Shown piece after piece: positions 8,704-18,122 of a stretch of 64,000 nucleotides of DNA; positions within the stretch are counted from its first letter, which is position 1; every line of letters starts with the position of its first letter. A model generated the notes under the pieces. It was not told where the DNA came from. It saw only the letters and a list, made by a program, of their open reading frames with translations, and did not search any database. This DNA is from Anomaloglossus baeobatrachus. Taxonomy: Eukaryota; Chordata; Amphibia; Anura; Aromobatidae. The stretch is from contig NW_027442046.1 in the NCBI RefSeq assembly GCF_048569485.1, positions 186,001 to 250,000 on the forward strand. The letters run 5' to 3'. The translations under genes and the position numbers were made by a program.

Positions 8704-11700
8704 ATGACTGCTAACATTAACATCTTTTCCATTAATGTTAGGAGCATCAGAGACAAGTTCCGACGTCAGACAATTTTTACGTTCCTTAACACTCAGTCTA
8801 GTGATGTATTTTTCCTGCAGGAATGCTCCCTTCCCTCCTCTAGGTCCTTCAACCATCTGGCCAGGGAGTGGACCCATGGCCCATCCTACTGGTCTGGCGG
8901 GGGCGACTGTAGGTCCGCGGGGGTCGCCGTGCTGATCAGGGGAAGCGCCTTCACATTGGACTCTGTTCAGGAAATCGTCTGCGGCAGGTTACTGCTCGTG
9001 GATGGCACCTGGGCGGGAGAACCTGTCAGGTTCATCAATGTGTATGCTTCTCCTGTGAAGAGCGATCGACTGGAGCTCCTCCAAGCCCTGCGCCCTCAGC
9101 TCGCTACCGCCAGGACGGTAGTGATGGCCGGGGATTTCAACTGCCCGATTGAGGAGGATGGACGCAGTTCTGGAACGGCTGCCAAGTTGGTCGTCACATC
9201 CAAACTGCTCATTGAGATGGTGACCGAAGCCTCTCTTGTGGACGTTGTTGGCTCCATCGGACACGGATCCGTGAACTATTCATGGTGCCGATCCGATGGC
9301 TCGCTGCGTTCCAGGATTGACTTTGTGTTTACCTCTCGGGCGGTTGGGCGGAGTGGGCACTCGATGGTCCCCTGCTTCTTCTCTGACCACAGAGCCATTC
9401 ACTTTCAAGGTGTGCTGGGCCATGGCTTCCCCATTGGCCCGGGCTCCTGGAAGCTGAACTGCTCTCTGCTGGAAAAGGGTGAGATTCTGGAGGAGCTTAG
9501 AGCTGCCTACTCCACGTGGCGGGCCTACAAGGCGGGCTTCCAGTCTGTTTCTGACTGGTGGGAATACGTTAAACTCGAGTTCCGTTTCTTCTTTCAGGCA
9601 AAGAGTCAACAACAGGCGTGTCTGAAGAGGAGGGACTTCAGGAGACTCCAGCGTGAGCTGCGTTCCCTGCAGGACCTTCTTCGATGCGGCTGGGACGTGA
9701 GAGAGGAGCTGGAGGAGACTAAGAGGAGCCTGAAAAGGCACTTCGAGGAGGAGTCCGAGCGAATTGTCTTCCGTTCCAAAGTGGAGAACCTGGAGAAGGG
9801 TGAGAAATGTAACTCGTTCTTTTTCAGGAAACTCCACGCCGGTCACACGCCCATGAATGAACTACGAGACGAGAGTGGAAACATGCGACGCGGGAAAGAG
9901 AACGTGATGAAGGTCGTCAGCGACTTCTACAGCGAACTCTACGCCCGCAAGACTACTGACCCCGAGGCCGCCGATAAGTTCCTGTCAGGTATCACTAACC
10001 ATCTTGACCCTGCAGACGCGGCGGCCATGGATGTTCCTCTGACGGTGGACGAGCTGCTCTCGGCCGCCAAATCCTTTAGTTCTGGCAGGACACCGGGCAG
10101 TGACGGCCTCCCAGCAGAGCTCTATGTAGCGCTGGGAGACCTAATCTGTCCGGACCTGTTATGGCTGTATGAGGAGATGGTGGTGGAGGGCAGAATGCCT
10201 CCATCTCTGAGGGAAGGAATGGTCACGATCCTGTACAAGCGTAAAGGAGAGAGGTGCGACCTGAAGAATTGGCGTCCCATCACCCTTCTGAACGTCGACT
10301 ACAAGATCCTGGCCAAGACGATGGCAACGAGATTGAAGACTGTTATCGGACGGATCATCCACCCGGACCAGACCTGCGGCATCCCCGGACGTCGCATCGC
10401 AGACAGCCTGGCTCTCATGCGGGACACGGTCGAGTACATCAAAGCCCGCCGGGTGCACGCAGCCCTGATCTCGTTGGATCAGGAAAAGGCCTTCGACCGT
10501 GTTTCCCATGAGTTCCTGGGCAAAGCTCTGCACAGGTTAGGTTTGGGTAACATGTTTTGCTTGTATGTCCAACTAATGTATTTTGATATTCACAGCTCGG
10601 TGTTGGTAAACGGCTGGAAGACTGACCCCTTCCCGGTCCTCTCAGGGGTCAGACAAGGCTGTCCTCTGTCACCTCTTCTTTTTGTTTGTGTTATAGAACT
10701 CTTTGCAGAGGCTATCCGGCGGAATGGAGAGATCAGAGGGATCACCGCACCAGGACCAGAACGCTTCGAGGTCAAGTGCTCGCTCTACATGGACGACGTG
10801 ACCGTCTTCTGCGCGGACCGGCGCTCAGTCGACACCCTCGTCCAGACCTGTGAGACCTTCGGACGGGCTTCGGGAGCCAAAGTCAACTGCGGGAAGTCGG
10901 AAGCCATGCTCTTCGGGGACTGGCAGCCGGCCTCTTCCGCCCCCTTCCCTTTCAGCATCCAGCCGGATTTCATCAAGGTTCTTGGAGTCTGGTTCGGGAA
11001 GGAAGGAGCAGCCCTCAAGTCCTGGGAGGAACGCTTGACCAAGATCACCCAACGGATCGGTCTGTGGAGCCTCAGACGCCTCACCTGTGAGGGCAAAGCA
11101 CTGGTCCTGCGTAACGAGGTACTGCCCGTGCTGCAGTACACGGCCCAGGCCTGGCCCCCCCTTGCCACCGTGTGCAGGGCCATTACCAGGACGGTGTTTC
11201 GTTTTGTCTGGGGATCCAAGATGGACAGAGTAAAGCGGAGCATCATGTACAAGGATCCTCGCAAGGGTGGGAAGGGCGTACCCGATATCCCCACCCTCCT
11301 GCGATCCTCCTTCGTATGTGACTGCGTTCGCCGAACTCTGCGAGTCAAGAGAGGTTCCGCGGGTGGGTCCATGTCTCGCTTCTTCCTGCTCCCCCTTTGG
11401 AGACGGTTAGGCTGGGACAAGTGGGACAGCTCCTTCCCCTACAACTGGACGGCGCCATGGTTCTACGGAGACGTGGTTCGGTTTGTGAGGGAACACCAAC
11501 TGGAGGGACTCAAGCCTGATTTGTGGAAGCCAAAGACTATCCACAAACTCATCAGAGCCAAGGACGAAATGGAGAACATTCCAGGACTTCATCACGACAC
11601 ACTGGAGACTGTTTGGACAAACGTGTCATCGGCTGGATTGACCAACGGGCACAAGGACTTGTCATGGATGGCGATACAGGGCGGACTGCCCGTCCGGTCA

Positions 11701-12093
11701 TTCATGCACGCCCGGAACCTGTGCAAAACCCGGTACTGCCCAAGGTGCCCCTTCGTGGAGGAAACATCGCTGCACGCCTTTTGGGACTGCCGTTTCGCAC
11801 AGCGCCTGTTGGTTGCCCTGGAGGATGACCTGAGGAACTCCGTCCCCAGAGGGAGCCTATCGTACCATTCCGTACTTTATGGACTCTTCCCTGGGACTCA
11901 CACCGTTGGAGCCATCCAGGAGGCTTGGCGCCTTATGAACTGCTTTAAGGACGCTATTTGGGTCGCCAGGAACCGGCTCATCTTGAAGAGGGAGAGGATG
12001 TCTATCCAGGATTGCCGCAGGCTGATCCACAGCCTGCTCAGAGACTATTCCATCATGGACAGTCCGGACGACAGCGCCGAGGAGGAGGTTTAG
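8704..12093 (+). CDS. Keno-like ORF2, AP endonuclease and reverse transcriptase
   Basis: 1,129 aa, ATG 35 bp after the ORF1 stop. The N-terminal AP-like endonuclease shows QE near 40, GDFN at 143-146, RIDF near 206 and SDH at 227-229. The RT has NWRPITLLN, SLDQEKAFDRV with the catalytic Asp at 592, GVRQGCPLSP near 648 and YMDD at 695-698. A C-terminal Cys/His finger lies at about 1012-1029. The enzyme should nick the U2 bottom strand at nt 37/38 and prime cDNA synthesis there (family knowledge plus the junctions seen here). Relative to the other copies it has Asp to Val near residue 162 and LLW instead of LLG before YEEM. It looks intact. Confidence 0.92.
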   Translation: MTANINIFSINVRSIRDKFRRQTIFTFLNTQSSDVFFLQECSLPSSRSFNHLAREWTHGPSYWSGGGDCRSAGVAVLIRGSAFTLDSVQEIVCGRLLLVDGTWAGEPVRFINVYASPVKSDRLELLQALRPQLATARTVVMAGDFNCPIEEDGRSSGTAAKLVVTSKLLIEMVTEASLVDVVGSIGHGSVNYSWCRSDGSLRSRIDFVFTSRAVGRSGHSMVPCFFSDHRAIHFQGVLGHGFPIGPGSWKLNCSLLEKGEILEELRAAYSTWRAYKAGFQSVSDWWEYVKLEFRFFFQAKSQQQACLKRRDFRRLQRELRSLQDLLRCGWDVREELEETKRSLKRHFEEESERIVFRSKVENLEKGEKCNSFFFRKLHAGHTPMNELRDESGNMRRGKENVMKVVSDFYSELYARKTTDPEAADKFLSGITNHLDPADAAAMDVPLTVDELLSAAKSFSSGRTPGSDGLPAELYVALGDLICPDLLWLYEEMVVEGRMPPSLREGMVTILYKRKGERCDLKNWRPITLLNVDYKILAKTMATRLKTVIGRIIHPDQTCGIPGRRIADSLALMRDTVEYIKARRVHAALISLDQEKAFDRVSHEFLGKALHRLGLGNMFCLYVQLMYFDIHSSVLVNGWKTDPFPVLSGVRQGCPLSPLLFVCVIELFAEAIRRNGEIRGITAPGPERFEVKCSLYMDDVTVFCADRRSVDTLVQTCETFGRASGAKVNCGKSEAMLFGDWQPASSAPFPFSIQPDFIKVLGVWFGKEGAALKSWEERLTKITQRIGLWSLRRLTCEGKALVLRNEVLPVLQYTAQAWPPLATVCRAITRTVFRFVWGSKMDRVKRSIMYKDPRKGGKGVPDIPTLLRSSFVCDCVRRTLRVKRGSAGGSMSRFFLLPLWRRLGWDKWDSSFPYNWTAPWFYGDVVRFVREHQLEGLKPDLWKPKTIHKLIRAKDEMENIPGLHHDTLETVWTNVSSAGLTNGHKDLSWMAIQGGLPVRSFMHARNLCKTRYCPRCPFVEETSLHAFWDCRFAQRLLVALEDDLRNSVPRGSLSYHSVLYGLFPGTHTVGAIQEAWRLMNCFKDAIWVARNRLILKRERMSIQDCRRLIHSLLRDYSIMDSPDDSAEEEV

Positions 12094-12424
12094 ACCTCTT
12101 CCATGCCCCCTCCCTCCTTTTCCCGTTATGTGCGTCTTTCAATAAAGCTTCGGGCCTGTGATTTCCCCACCCTATCCCCCTTTTCCCCTACCCCCATCCC
12201 CCAATCGCCGGTTCGTCGACTCGTTATTTATGGTCTAACTTTTTCTTTCAGCTTGAGTGTTATGGATAAGCATAGGAGTGTGATGTATAGTTTAGTGCGT
12301 CGTACTCTATGGCTATGTAAGAAGGATTGTATAGTTCTGTGTGTACGGGGCTGCGGCACTGTACACGGTTTGTTACCTTTTTGTGAGTAGTGCATGATAA
12401 TAAAGATGCTGTTAAATCAAAAAA
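12094..12424 (+). other. Keno-like LINE 3' UTR, copy 1
   Basis: About 330 bp with no gene. It contains AATAAA at 12141-12146 and a second AATAAA at 12399-12404 near the end, and closes with GCTGTTAAATCAAAA. The last 70 bp share a scattered pattern (GCACTGT, TTTTTG, AAAG, TTAAATCAAA) with the end of the C elements. This is the presumed RT recognition region. Confidence 0.7.
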
Positions 12425-12676
12425 ATCTGTTCTTATCAGAACAAACTGAGCTAGCTACACTTGACGAGATACGATCAGGGAGACGAGCTCCGAAGCCCAG
12501 CCGAGACCGGAAGAGGGAGATCGGACGGAAGAAGAGCTTGGCAGAAAGAAGCAAGAAGACGAAGGCTCGGAGAAGACTTGGGGAGACCAGAGGAACTTCG
12601 AGGAGGAACACAGCGGGAGAAGACACCCGGAGAAGAATCCAAGATCCAGCTCCGGGAACTCAAGCAGGAACCAGCC

Positions 12677-14221
12677 ATGGCAAGCAAGCCAGAGAAGGCA
12701 GCCAAGAAGGCTCAGGACCCAGGGACCTCCAGGAAGGCTCATCCAGAGGCTTCTTCGGCCCAAGAGGCCCCTACCTCCGACGCCAGCCAGCCGGAGGGAG
12801 CCCGGACGCCGCCTGAAAAGGCTCCAACCCTGGAGCCTTGGATGCGGCACACGGTCGCCCTGAAGCTAAAGGCGGTGGATGGTAGGTTGCCGGACATGTC
12901 CAGCGACGTGTTCTGCAAGAAGATGATTCTGGATCAGGGCTTCTCCAGGGCGGAAACCCTGAGTGTCCAGACCTTCATGACTGGCATTTTTCTGGTAACC
13001 TTTGCCACGGTGAATGCCTGCAGGAGATACTGGGAGGCGATGAACGCAGCGATGCCGGACTCCCCTTTTCATTCTTTTTTAGGATCCTGTCCTATACAGA
13101 GGGATGAGAAGAGGATCACGGTCTCCATGCGGAACCCGCACACCCCAGGAAGAGACATCTCCACGTTCCTGGGACGTCTCTGCACAGTGGTGAGGGAGCC
13201 ATCCCACATCCTTAACGGCAACGGATTCTGGACGGGTAAGTGGTCAGTAACCGTTCGACTCTACAGGGAACCAGCATCCGAGGATGGTCTCCAGCACCTG
13301 CCCCCGACATTCTCTCTGGGAAACTCCTTTGGTCTCATCTACTACCCGGACATGCCACACAACTGCAGGAAATGTGGCGGGAAAGGGCATTCGATGAAGA
13401 CCTGCAAGGAGGACGCCTGCAGGGTTTGCCGGGTGACAGGACACAGCTCCAAGGACTGCCCAAAGAAGAAGACTTGCAACCTATGTGGACAGGCGGACCA
13501 CCTTTACAAGGACTGCCCACAGCGGGAGAAATCCTGGGCAAGGGTTGCCGCGGCGACCCAGTATCGGGTAGTCACAGCTTCGTCGACCAAGGCAGCTACG
13601 ACCAAGGCCACAGAGGCCAAGGACAAGGCGGCCAAGAACCCAGCGACCGTGGCTCCAGCCGATGCCCCAGCAGCCACGGAGTCCAGGGAAAAGAAGGGTA
13701 AGAAAACTGTTGCCCCCTCCCTGGTCCCCCCCCCTGTCACCCCTGTCCAAACCCCTCCCCCCCCGGCCAACCCTACTGAGGATTCCACTACCTCCACCTC
13801 ATTTCCCTACTCCTCAGTTGGTCTCCTCACCCCCCCCCCAAAGCCCACTCTCCCTCCCCAGACCATGAGAGCAGAGGGCCTCAGCACTCTTGCACTTTTC
13901 ACCGAGGAGGATTTTCCAGCTCTTGTCTCCTCAGGTACAGGCCAAAGGAAAAGGAAGGTGGAAGATAGTCCTGTCGCAGAACCTTCCAAGCTGTTCATTG
14001 TGGACCCCAATCCACCCCAGGAAGAGGAGGATGGCCTCCTCCCAGAACCGGACGTGTTGGAGCAGATGGTGGAGTCCCTTGTGGCCGAAGAAGAAATGGA
14101 GGAGTCGGAAGCCACTGAGGCACCATCCCTGCTAGATCAGCTAGAAGAAGAGGGTCTGCTGGAGATGCCCTTACCAGCAGGTGCCAAAGAGGAAGAACCG
14201 CCCGACCGGAGTGGTAACTAA
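12677..14221 (+). CDS. Keno-like ORF1, CCHC zinc-knuckle protein (copy 2)
   Basis: 514 aa from the ATG in GCCATGG. Same layout as copy 1: basic N-terminus, ZCCHC3-like central region, three CCHC knuckles at about 230-280, proline-rich linker and acidic tail. Differences from copy 1 are single residues, such as Gln to His just before TVALKLK and an EEEGLLEM variant near the C-terminus. Open throughout, including the C-runs. Confidence 0.88.
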   Translation: MASKPEKAAKKAQDPGTSRKAHPEASSAQEAPTSDASQPEGARTPPEKAPTLEPWMRHTVALKLKAVDGRLPDMSSDVFCKKMILDQGFSRAETLSVQTFMTGIFLVTFATVNACRRYWEAMNAAMPDSPFHSFLGSCPIQRDEKRITVSMRNPHTPGRDISTFLGRLCTVVREPSHILNGNGFWTGKWSVTVRLYREPASEDGLQHLPPTFSLGNSFGLIYYPDMPHNCRKCGGKGHSMKTCKEDACRVCRVTGHSSKDCPKKKTCNLCGQADHLYKDCPQREKSWARVAAATQYRVVTASSTKAATTKATEAKDKAAKNPATVAPADAPAATESREKKGKKTVAPSLVPPPVTPVQTPPPPANPTEDSTTSTSFPYSSVGLLTPPPKPTLPPQTMRAEGLSTLALFTEEDFPALVSSGTGQRKRKVEDSPVAEPSKLFIVDPNPPQEEEDGLLPEPDVLEQMVESLVAEEEMEESEATEAPSLLDQLEEEGLLEMPLPAGAKEEEPPDRSGN

Positions 14222-14256
14222 GGCACACCGCCTGCTCTAACTTTCTCTTTCCTCCA

Positions 14257-17200
14257 ATGACTGCTAACATTAACATCTTTTCCATTAATGTTAGGAGCAT
14301 CAGAGACAAGTTCCGACGTCAGACAATTTTTGCGTTCCTTAACACTCAGTCTAGTGGTGTATTTTTCCTGCAGGAATGCTCCCTTCCCTCCTCTAGGTCC
14401 TTCAACCATCTGGCCAGGGAGTGGACCCATGGCCCATCCTACTGGTCTGGCGGGGGCGACTGTAGGTCCGCGGGGGTCGCCGTGCTGATCAGGGGAAGCG
14501 CCTTCACATTGGACTCTGTTCAGGAAATCGTCTGCGGCAGGTTACTGCTCGTGGATGGCACCTGGGCGGGAGAACCTGTCAGGTTCATCAATGTGTATGC
14601 TTCTCCTGTGAAGAGCGATCGACTGGAGCTCCTCCAAGCCCTGCGCCCTCAGCTCGCTACCGCCAGGACGGTAGTGATGGCCGGGGATTTCAACTGCCCG
14701 ATTGAGGAGGATGGACGCAGTTCTGGAACGGCTGCCAAGTTGGACGTCACATCCAAACTGCTCATTGAGATGGTGACCGAAGCCTCTCTTGTGGACGTTG
14801 TTGGCTCCATCGGACACGGATCCGTGAACTATTCATGGTGCCGATCCGATGGCTCGCTGCGTTCCAGGATTGACTTTGTGTTTACCTCTCGGGCGGTTGG
14901 GCGGAGTGGGCACTCGATGGTCCCCTGCTTCTTCTCTGACCACAGAGCCATTCACTTTCAAGGTGTGCTGGGCCATGGCTTCCCCATTGGCCCGGGCTCC
15001 TGGAAGCTGAACTGCTCTCTGCTGGAAAAGGGTGAGATTCTGGAGGAGCTTAGAGCTGCATACTCCACGTGGCGGGCCTACAAGGCGGGCTTCCAGTCTG
15101 TTTCTGACTGGTGGGAATACGTTAAACTCGAGTTCCGTTTCTTCTTTCAGGCAAAGAGTCAACAACAGGCGTGTCTGAAGAGGAGGGACTTCAGGAGACT
15201 CCAGCGTGAGCTGCGTTCCCTGCAGGACCTTCTTCGATGCGGCTGGGACGTGAGAGAGGAGCTGGAGGAGACTAAGAGGAGCCTGAAAAGGCACTTCGAG
15301 GAGGAGTCCGAGCGAATTGTCTTCCGTTCCAAAGTGGAGAACCTGGAGAAGGGTGAGAAATGTAACTCGTTCTTTTTCAGGAAACTCCACGCCGGTCACA
15401 CGCCCATGAATGAACTACGAGACGAGAGTGGAAGCATACGACGCGGGAAAGAGAATGTGATGAAGGTCGTCAGCGACTTCTACAGCGAACTCTACGCCCG
15501 CAAGACTACTGACCCCGAGGCCGCCGATAAGTTCCTGTCAGGTATCACTAACCATCTTGACCCTGCAGACGCGGCGGCCATGGACGTTCCTCCGACGGTG
15601 GACGAGCTGCTCTCGGCCGCCAAATCCTTTAGTTCTGGCAGGACACCGGGCAGTGACGGCCTCCCAGCAGAGCTCTATGTAGCGCTGGGAGACCTAATCT
15701 GTCCGGACCTGTTAGGGCTGTATGAGGAGATGGTGGTGGAGGGCAGAATGCCTCCATCTCTGAGGGAAGGAATGGTCACGATCCTGTACAAGCGTAAAGG
15801 AGAGAGGTGCGACCTGAAGAATTGGCGTCCCATCACCCTTCTGAATGTCGACTACAAGATCCTGGCCAAGACGATGGCAACGAGACTGAAGACGGTTATC
15901 GGACGGATCATCCACCCGGATCAGACCTGCGGCATCCCCGGACGCCGCATCGCAGACAGCCTGGCTCTCATGCGGGACACGGTCGAGTACATCAAAGCCC
16001 GCCGGGTGCACGCAGCCCTGATCTCGTTGGATCAGGAAAAGGCCTTCGACCGTGTTTCCCATGAGTTCCTGGGCAAAGCTCTGCACAGGTTAGGTTTGGG
16101 TAACATGTTTTGTTTGTATGTCCAACTAATGTATTTTGATATTCACAGCTCGGTGTTGGTAAACGGCTGGAAGACTGACCCCTTCCCGGTCCTCTCAGGG
16201 GTCAGACAAGGCTGTCCTCTGTCACCTCTTCTTTTTGTTTGTGTTATAGAACTCTTTGCAGAGGCTATCCGGCGGAATGGAGAGATCAGAGGGATCACCG
16301 CACCAGGACCAGAACGCTTCGAGGTCAAGTGCTCGCTCTACATGGACGACGTGACCGTCTTCTGCGCGGACCGGCGCTCAGTCGACACCCTCGTCCAGAC
16401 CTGTGAGACCTTCGGACGGGCTTCGGGAGCCAAAGTCAACTGCGGGAAGTCGGAAGCCATGCTCTTCGGGGACTGGCAGCCGGCCTCTTCCGCCCCCTTC
16501 CCTTTCAGCATCCAGCCGGATTTCATCAAGGTTCTTGGAGTCTGGTTCGGGAAGGAAGGAGCAGCCCTCAAGTCCTGGGAGGAACGCTTGACCAAGATCA
16601 CCCAACGGATCGGTCTGTGGAGCCTCAGACGCCTCACCTGTGAGGGCAAAGCACTGGTCCTGCGTAACGAGGTACTGCCCGTGCTGCAGTACACGGCCCA
16701 GGCCTGGCCCCCCCTTGCCACCGTGTGCAGGGCCATTACCAGGACGGTGTTTCGTTTTGTCTGGGGATCCAAGATGGACAGAGTAAAGCGGAGCATCATG
16801 TACAAGGATCCTCGCAAGGGTGGGAAGGGCGTACCCGATATCCCCACCCTCCTGCGATCCTCCTTCGTATGTAACTGCGTTCGCCGAACTCTGCGAGTCA
16901 AGAGAGGTTCTGCGGGTGGGTCCATGTCTCGCTTCTTCCTGCTCCCCCTTTGGAGACGGTTAGGCTGGGACAAGTGGGACAGCTCCGTCCCCTACAACTG
17001 GACGGCGCCATGGTTCTACGGAGACGTGGTTCGGTTTGTGAGGGAACACCAACTGGAGGGACTCAAGCCTGATTTGTGGAAGCCAAAGACTATCCACAAA
17101 CTCATCAGAGCCAAGGACGAAATGGAGAACATTCCAGGACTTCATCACGACACACTGGAGACTGTTTGGACAAACGTGTCATCGGCTGGATTGACCAACG

Positions 17201-17646
17201 GGCACAAGGACTTGTCATGGATGGCGATACAGGGCGGACTGCCCGTCCGGTCATTCATGCACGCCCGGAACCTGTGCAAAACCCGGTACTGCCCAAGGTG
17301 CCCCTTCGTGGAGGAAACATCGCTGCACGCCTTTTGGGACTGCCGTTTCGCACAGCGCCTGTTGGTTGCCCTGGAGGATGACCTGAGGAACTCCGTCCCC
17401 AGAGGGAGCCTATCGTACCATTCCGTACTTTATGGACTCTTCCCTGGGACTCACACCGTTGGAGCCATCCAGGAGGCTTGGCGCCTTATGAACTGCTTTA
17501 AGGACGCTATTTGGGTCGCCAGGAACCGGCTCATCTTGAAGAGGGAGAGGATGTCTATCCAGGATTGCCGCAGGCTGATCCACAGCCTGCTCAGAGACTA
17601 TTCCATCATGGACAGTCCGGACGACAGCGCCGAGGAGGAGGTTTAG
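14257..17646 (+). CDS. Keno-like ORF2, endonuclease and reverse transcriptase (copy 2)
   Basis: 1,129 aa with all motifs of copy 1 (GDFN, SDH, catalytic Asp, YMDD, C-terminal Cys/His finger). It carries SGSIRRGKE and LLGLYEEM. A few changes are private to this copy, such as Pro for Leu in DVPPTVDELL and Val for Phe in WDSSVPYN. It looks intact, so it could still be an active source copy. Confidence 0.92.
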   Translation: MTANINIFSINVRSIRDKFRRQTIFAFLNTQSSGVFFLQECSLPSSRSFNHLAREWTHGPSYWSGGGDCRSAGVAVLIRGSAFTLDSVQEIVCGRLLLVDGTWAGEPVRFINVYASPVKSDRLELLQALRPQLATARTVVMAGDFNCPIEEDGRSSGTAAKLDVTSKLLIEMVTEASLVDVVGSIGHGSVNYSWCRSDGSLRSRIDFVFTSRAVGRSGHSMVPCFFSDHRAIHFQGVLGHGFPIGPGSWKLNCSLLEKGEILEELRAAYSTWRAYKAGFQSVSDWWEYVKLEFRFFFQAKSQQQACLKRRDFRRLQRELRSLQDLLRCGWDVREELEETKRSLKRHFEEESERIVFRSKVENLEKGEKCNSFFFRKLHAGHTPMNELRDESGSIRRGKENVMKVVSDFYSELYARKTTDPEAADKFLSGITNHLDPADAAAMDVPPTVDELLSAAKSFSSGRTPGSDGLPAELYVALGDLICPDLLGLYEEMVVEGRMPPSLREGMVTILYKRKGERCDLKNWRPITLLNVDYKILAKTMATRLKTVIGRIIHPDQTCGIPGRRIADSLALMRDTVEYIKARRVHAALISLDQEKAFDRVSHEFLGKALHRLGLGNMFCLYVQLMYFDIHSSVLVNGWKTDPFPVLSGVRQGCPLSPLLFVCVIELFAEAIRRNGEIRGITAPGPERFEVKCSLYMDDVTVFCADRRSVDTLVQTCETFGRASGAKVNCGKSEAMLFGDWQPASSAPFPFSIQPDFIKVLGVWFGKEGAALKSWEERLTKITQRIGLWSLRRLTCEGKALVLRNEVLPVLQYTAQAWPPLATVCRAITRTVFRFVWGSKMDRVKRSIMYKDPRKGGKGVPDIPTLLRSSFVCNCVRRTLRVKRGSAGGSMSRFFLLPLWRRLGWDKWDSSVPYNWTAPWFYGDVVRFVREHQLEGLKPDLWKPKTIHKLIRAKDEMENIPGLHHDTLETVWTNVSSAGLTNGHKDLSWMAIQGGLPVRSFMHARNLCKTRYCPRCPFVEETSLHAFWDCRFAQRLLVALEDDLRNSVPRGSLSYHSVLYGLFPGTHTVGAIQEAWRLMNCFKDAIWVARNRLILKRERMSIQDCRRLIHSLLRDYSIMDSPDDSAEEEV

Positions 17647-18122
17647 GCCTCTTCCATGCCCCCTCCCTCCTTTTCCCGTTATGTGCGTCTTTCAATAAAG
17701 CTTCGGGCCTGTGATTTCCCCACCCTATCCCCCTTTTCCCCTACCCCCATCCCCCAATCGCCGGTTCGTCGTTATTTATTGTCTAACTTTTTCTTTCAGC
17801 TTGAGTGTTATGGATAAGCATTGGAGCTTGATGTATAGTTTAGTGCGTCGTACTCTATGGCTATGTAAGAAGGATTGTATATTTCTGTGTGTACGGGGCT
17901 GCGGCACTGTACACGGTTTGTTACCTTTTTGTGAGTAGTGCATGATAATAAAGATGCTGTTAAATCAAAAAATCTGTTCTTATCAGTTTAATATCTGATA
18001 CGTCCCCTATCTGGGGACCATATATTAAATGGATTTTTAGAACAGGGAGATGGAAAAAGAGCTTGCTCTGTCCACTCCACGCATTGACCTGGTATTGCAG
18101 TACCTCCAGGACCGGTGCACCC

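Larger units (their letters stand above)
6887..12424 (+). mobile_element. Keno-like LINE (Tx1 clade), full-length copy 1
   Basis: A 5,538-bp non-LTR retrotransposon beginning AACAAACTGAGC and ending TTAAATCAAAA. It is flanked on both sides by ATCTGTTCTTATCAG (6872-6886 and 12425-12439), a 15-bp target duplication equal to U2 nt 38-52. A 237-bp 5' UTR is followed by ORF1, a 35-bp gap, ORF2 and a 3' UTR of about 330 bp. Both ORFs are open. AP-type endonuclease, RT with YMDD and CCHC ORF1 place it in the Tx1/L1 group, and the U2 target fits Keno, the U2-specific Tx1-clade lineage described from fish. It sits behind a C1 tail rather than behind U2 nt 1-37. Confidence 0.9.
12440..17971 (+). mobile_element. 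Keno-like LINE (Tx1 clade), full-length copy 2
   Basis: 5,532 bp, starting straight after the 15-bp duplication that follows copy 1 and ending before U2 nt 38 at 17972. Copies 1 and 2 are head-to-tail but belong to different sub-lineages. Copy 2 encodes SGSIRRGKE in ORF2 where copy 1 encodes SGNMRRGKE, so this is probably not a simple tandem duplication. Both ORFs are open. Confidence 0.9.
5992..18122 (+). pseudogene. RNU2: U2 snRNA gene interrupted by C1, Keno and Keno in series
   Basis: U2 nt 1-37 at 5992-6028 are followed by C1 (6029-6871), ATCTGTTCTTATCAG (6872-6886), Keno copy 1 (6887-12424), the same 15-mer (12425-12439), Keno copy 2 (12440-17971) and U2 nt 38-188 (17972-18122). About 11.9 kb of foreign DNA thus sits within one 188-nt gene. 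The 15-mer is U2 nt 38-52 and acts as the target duplication of each Keno copy. Confidence 0.95.

Noticed and set aside
10785-11420. Antisense frames of 188-211 codons within Keno ORF2
   Set aside because: They are shadows of a long GC-rich coding region that carries all known motifs on the other strand.
6887-12424. Assignment to Utopia, another U2-targeting non-LTR lineage
   Set aside because: Utopia uses a restriction-like endonuclease. Here ORF2 starts with an AP-type endonuclease (GDFN, SDH), which fits the Tx1 clade.
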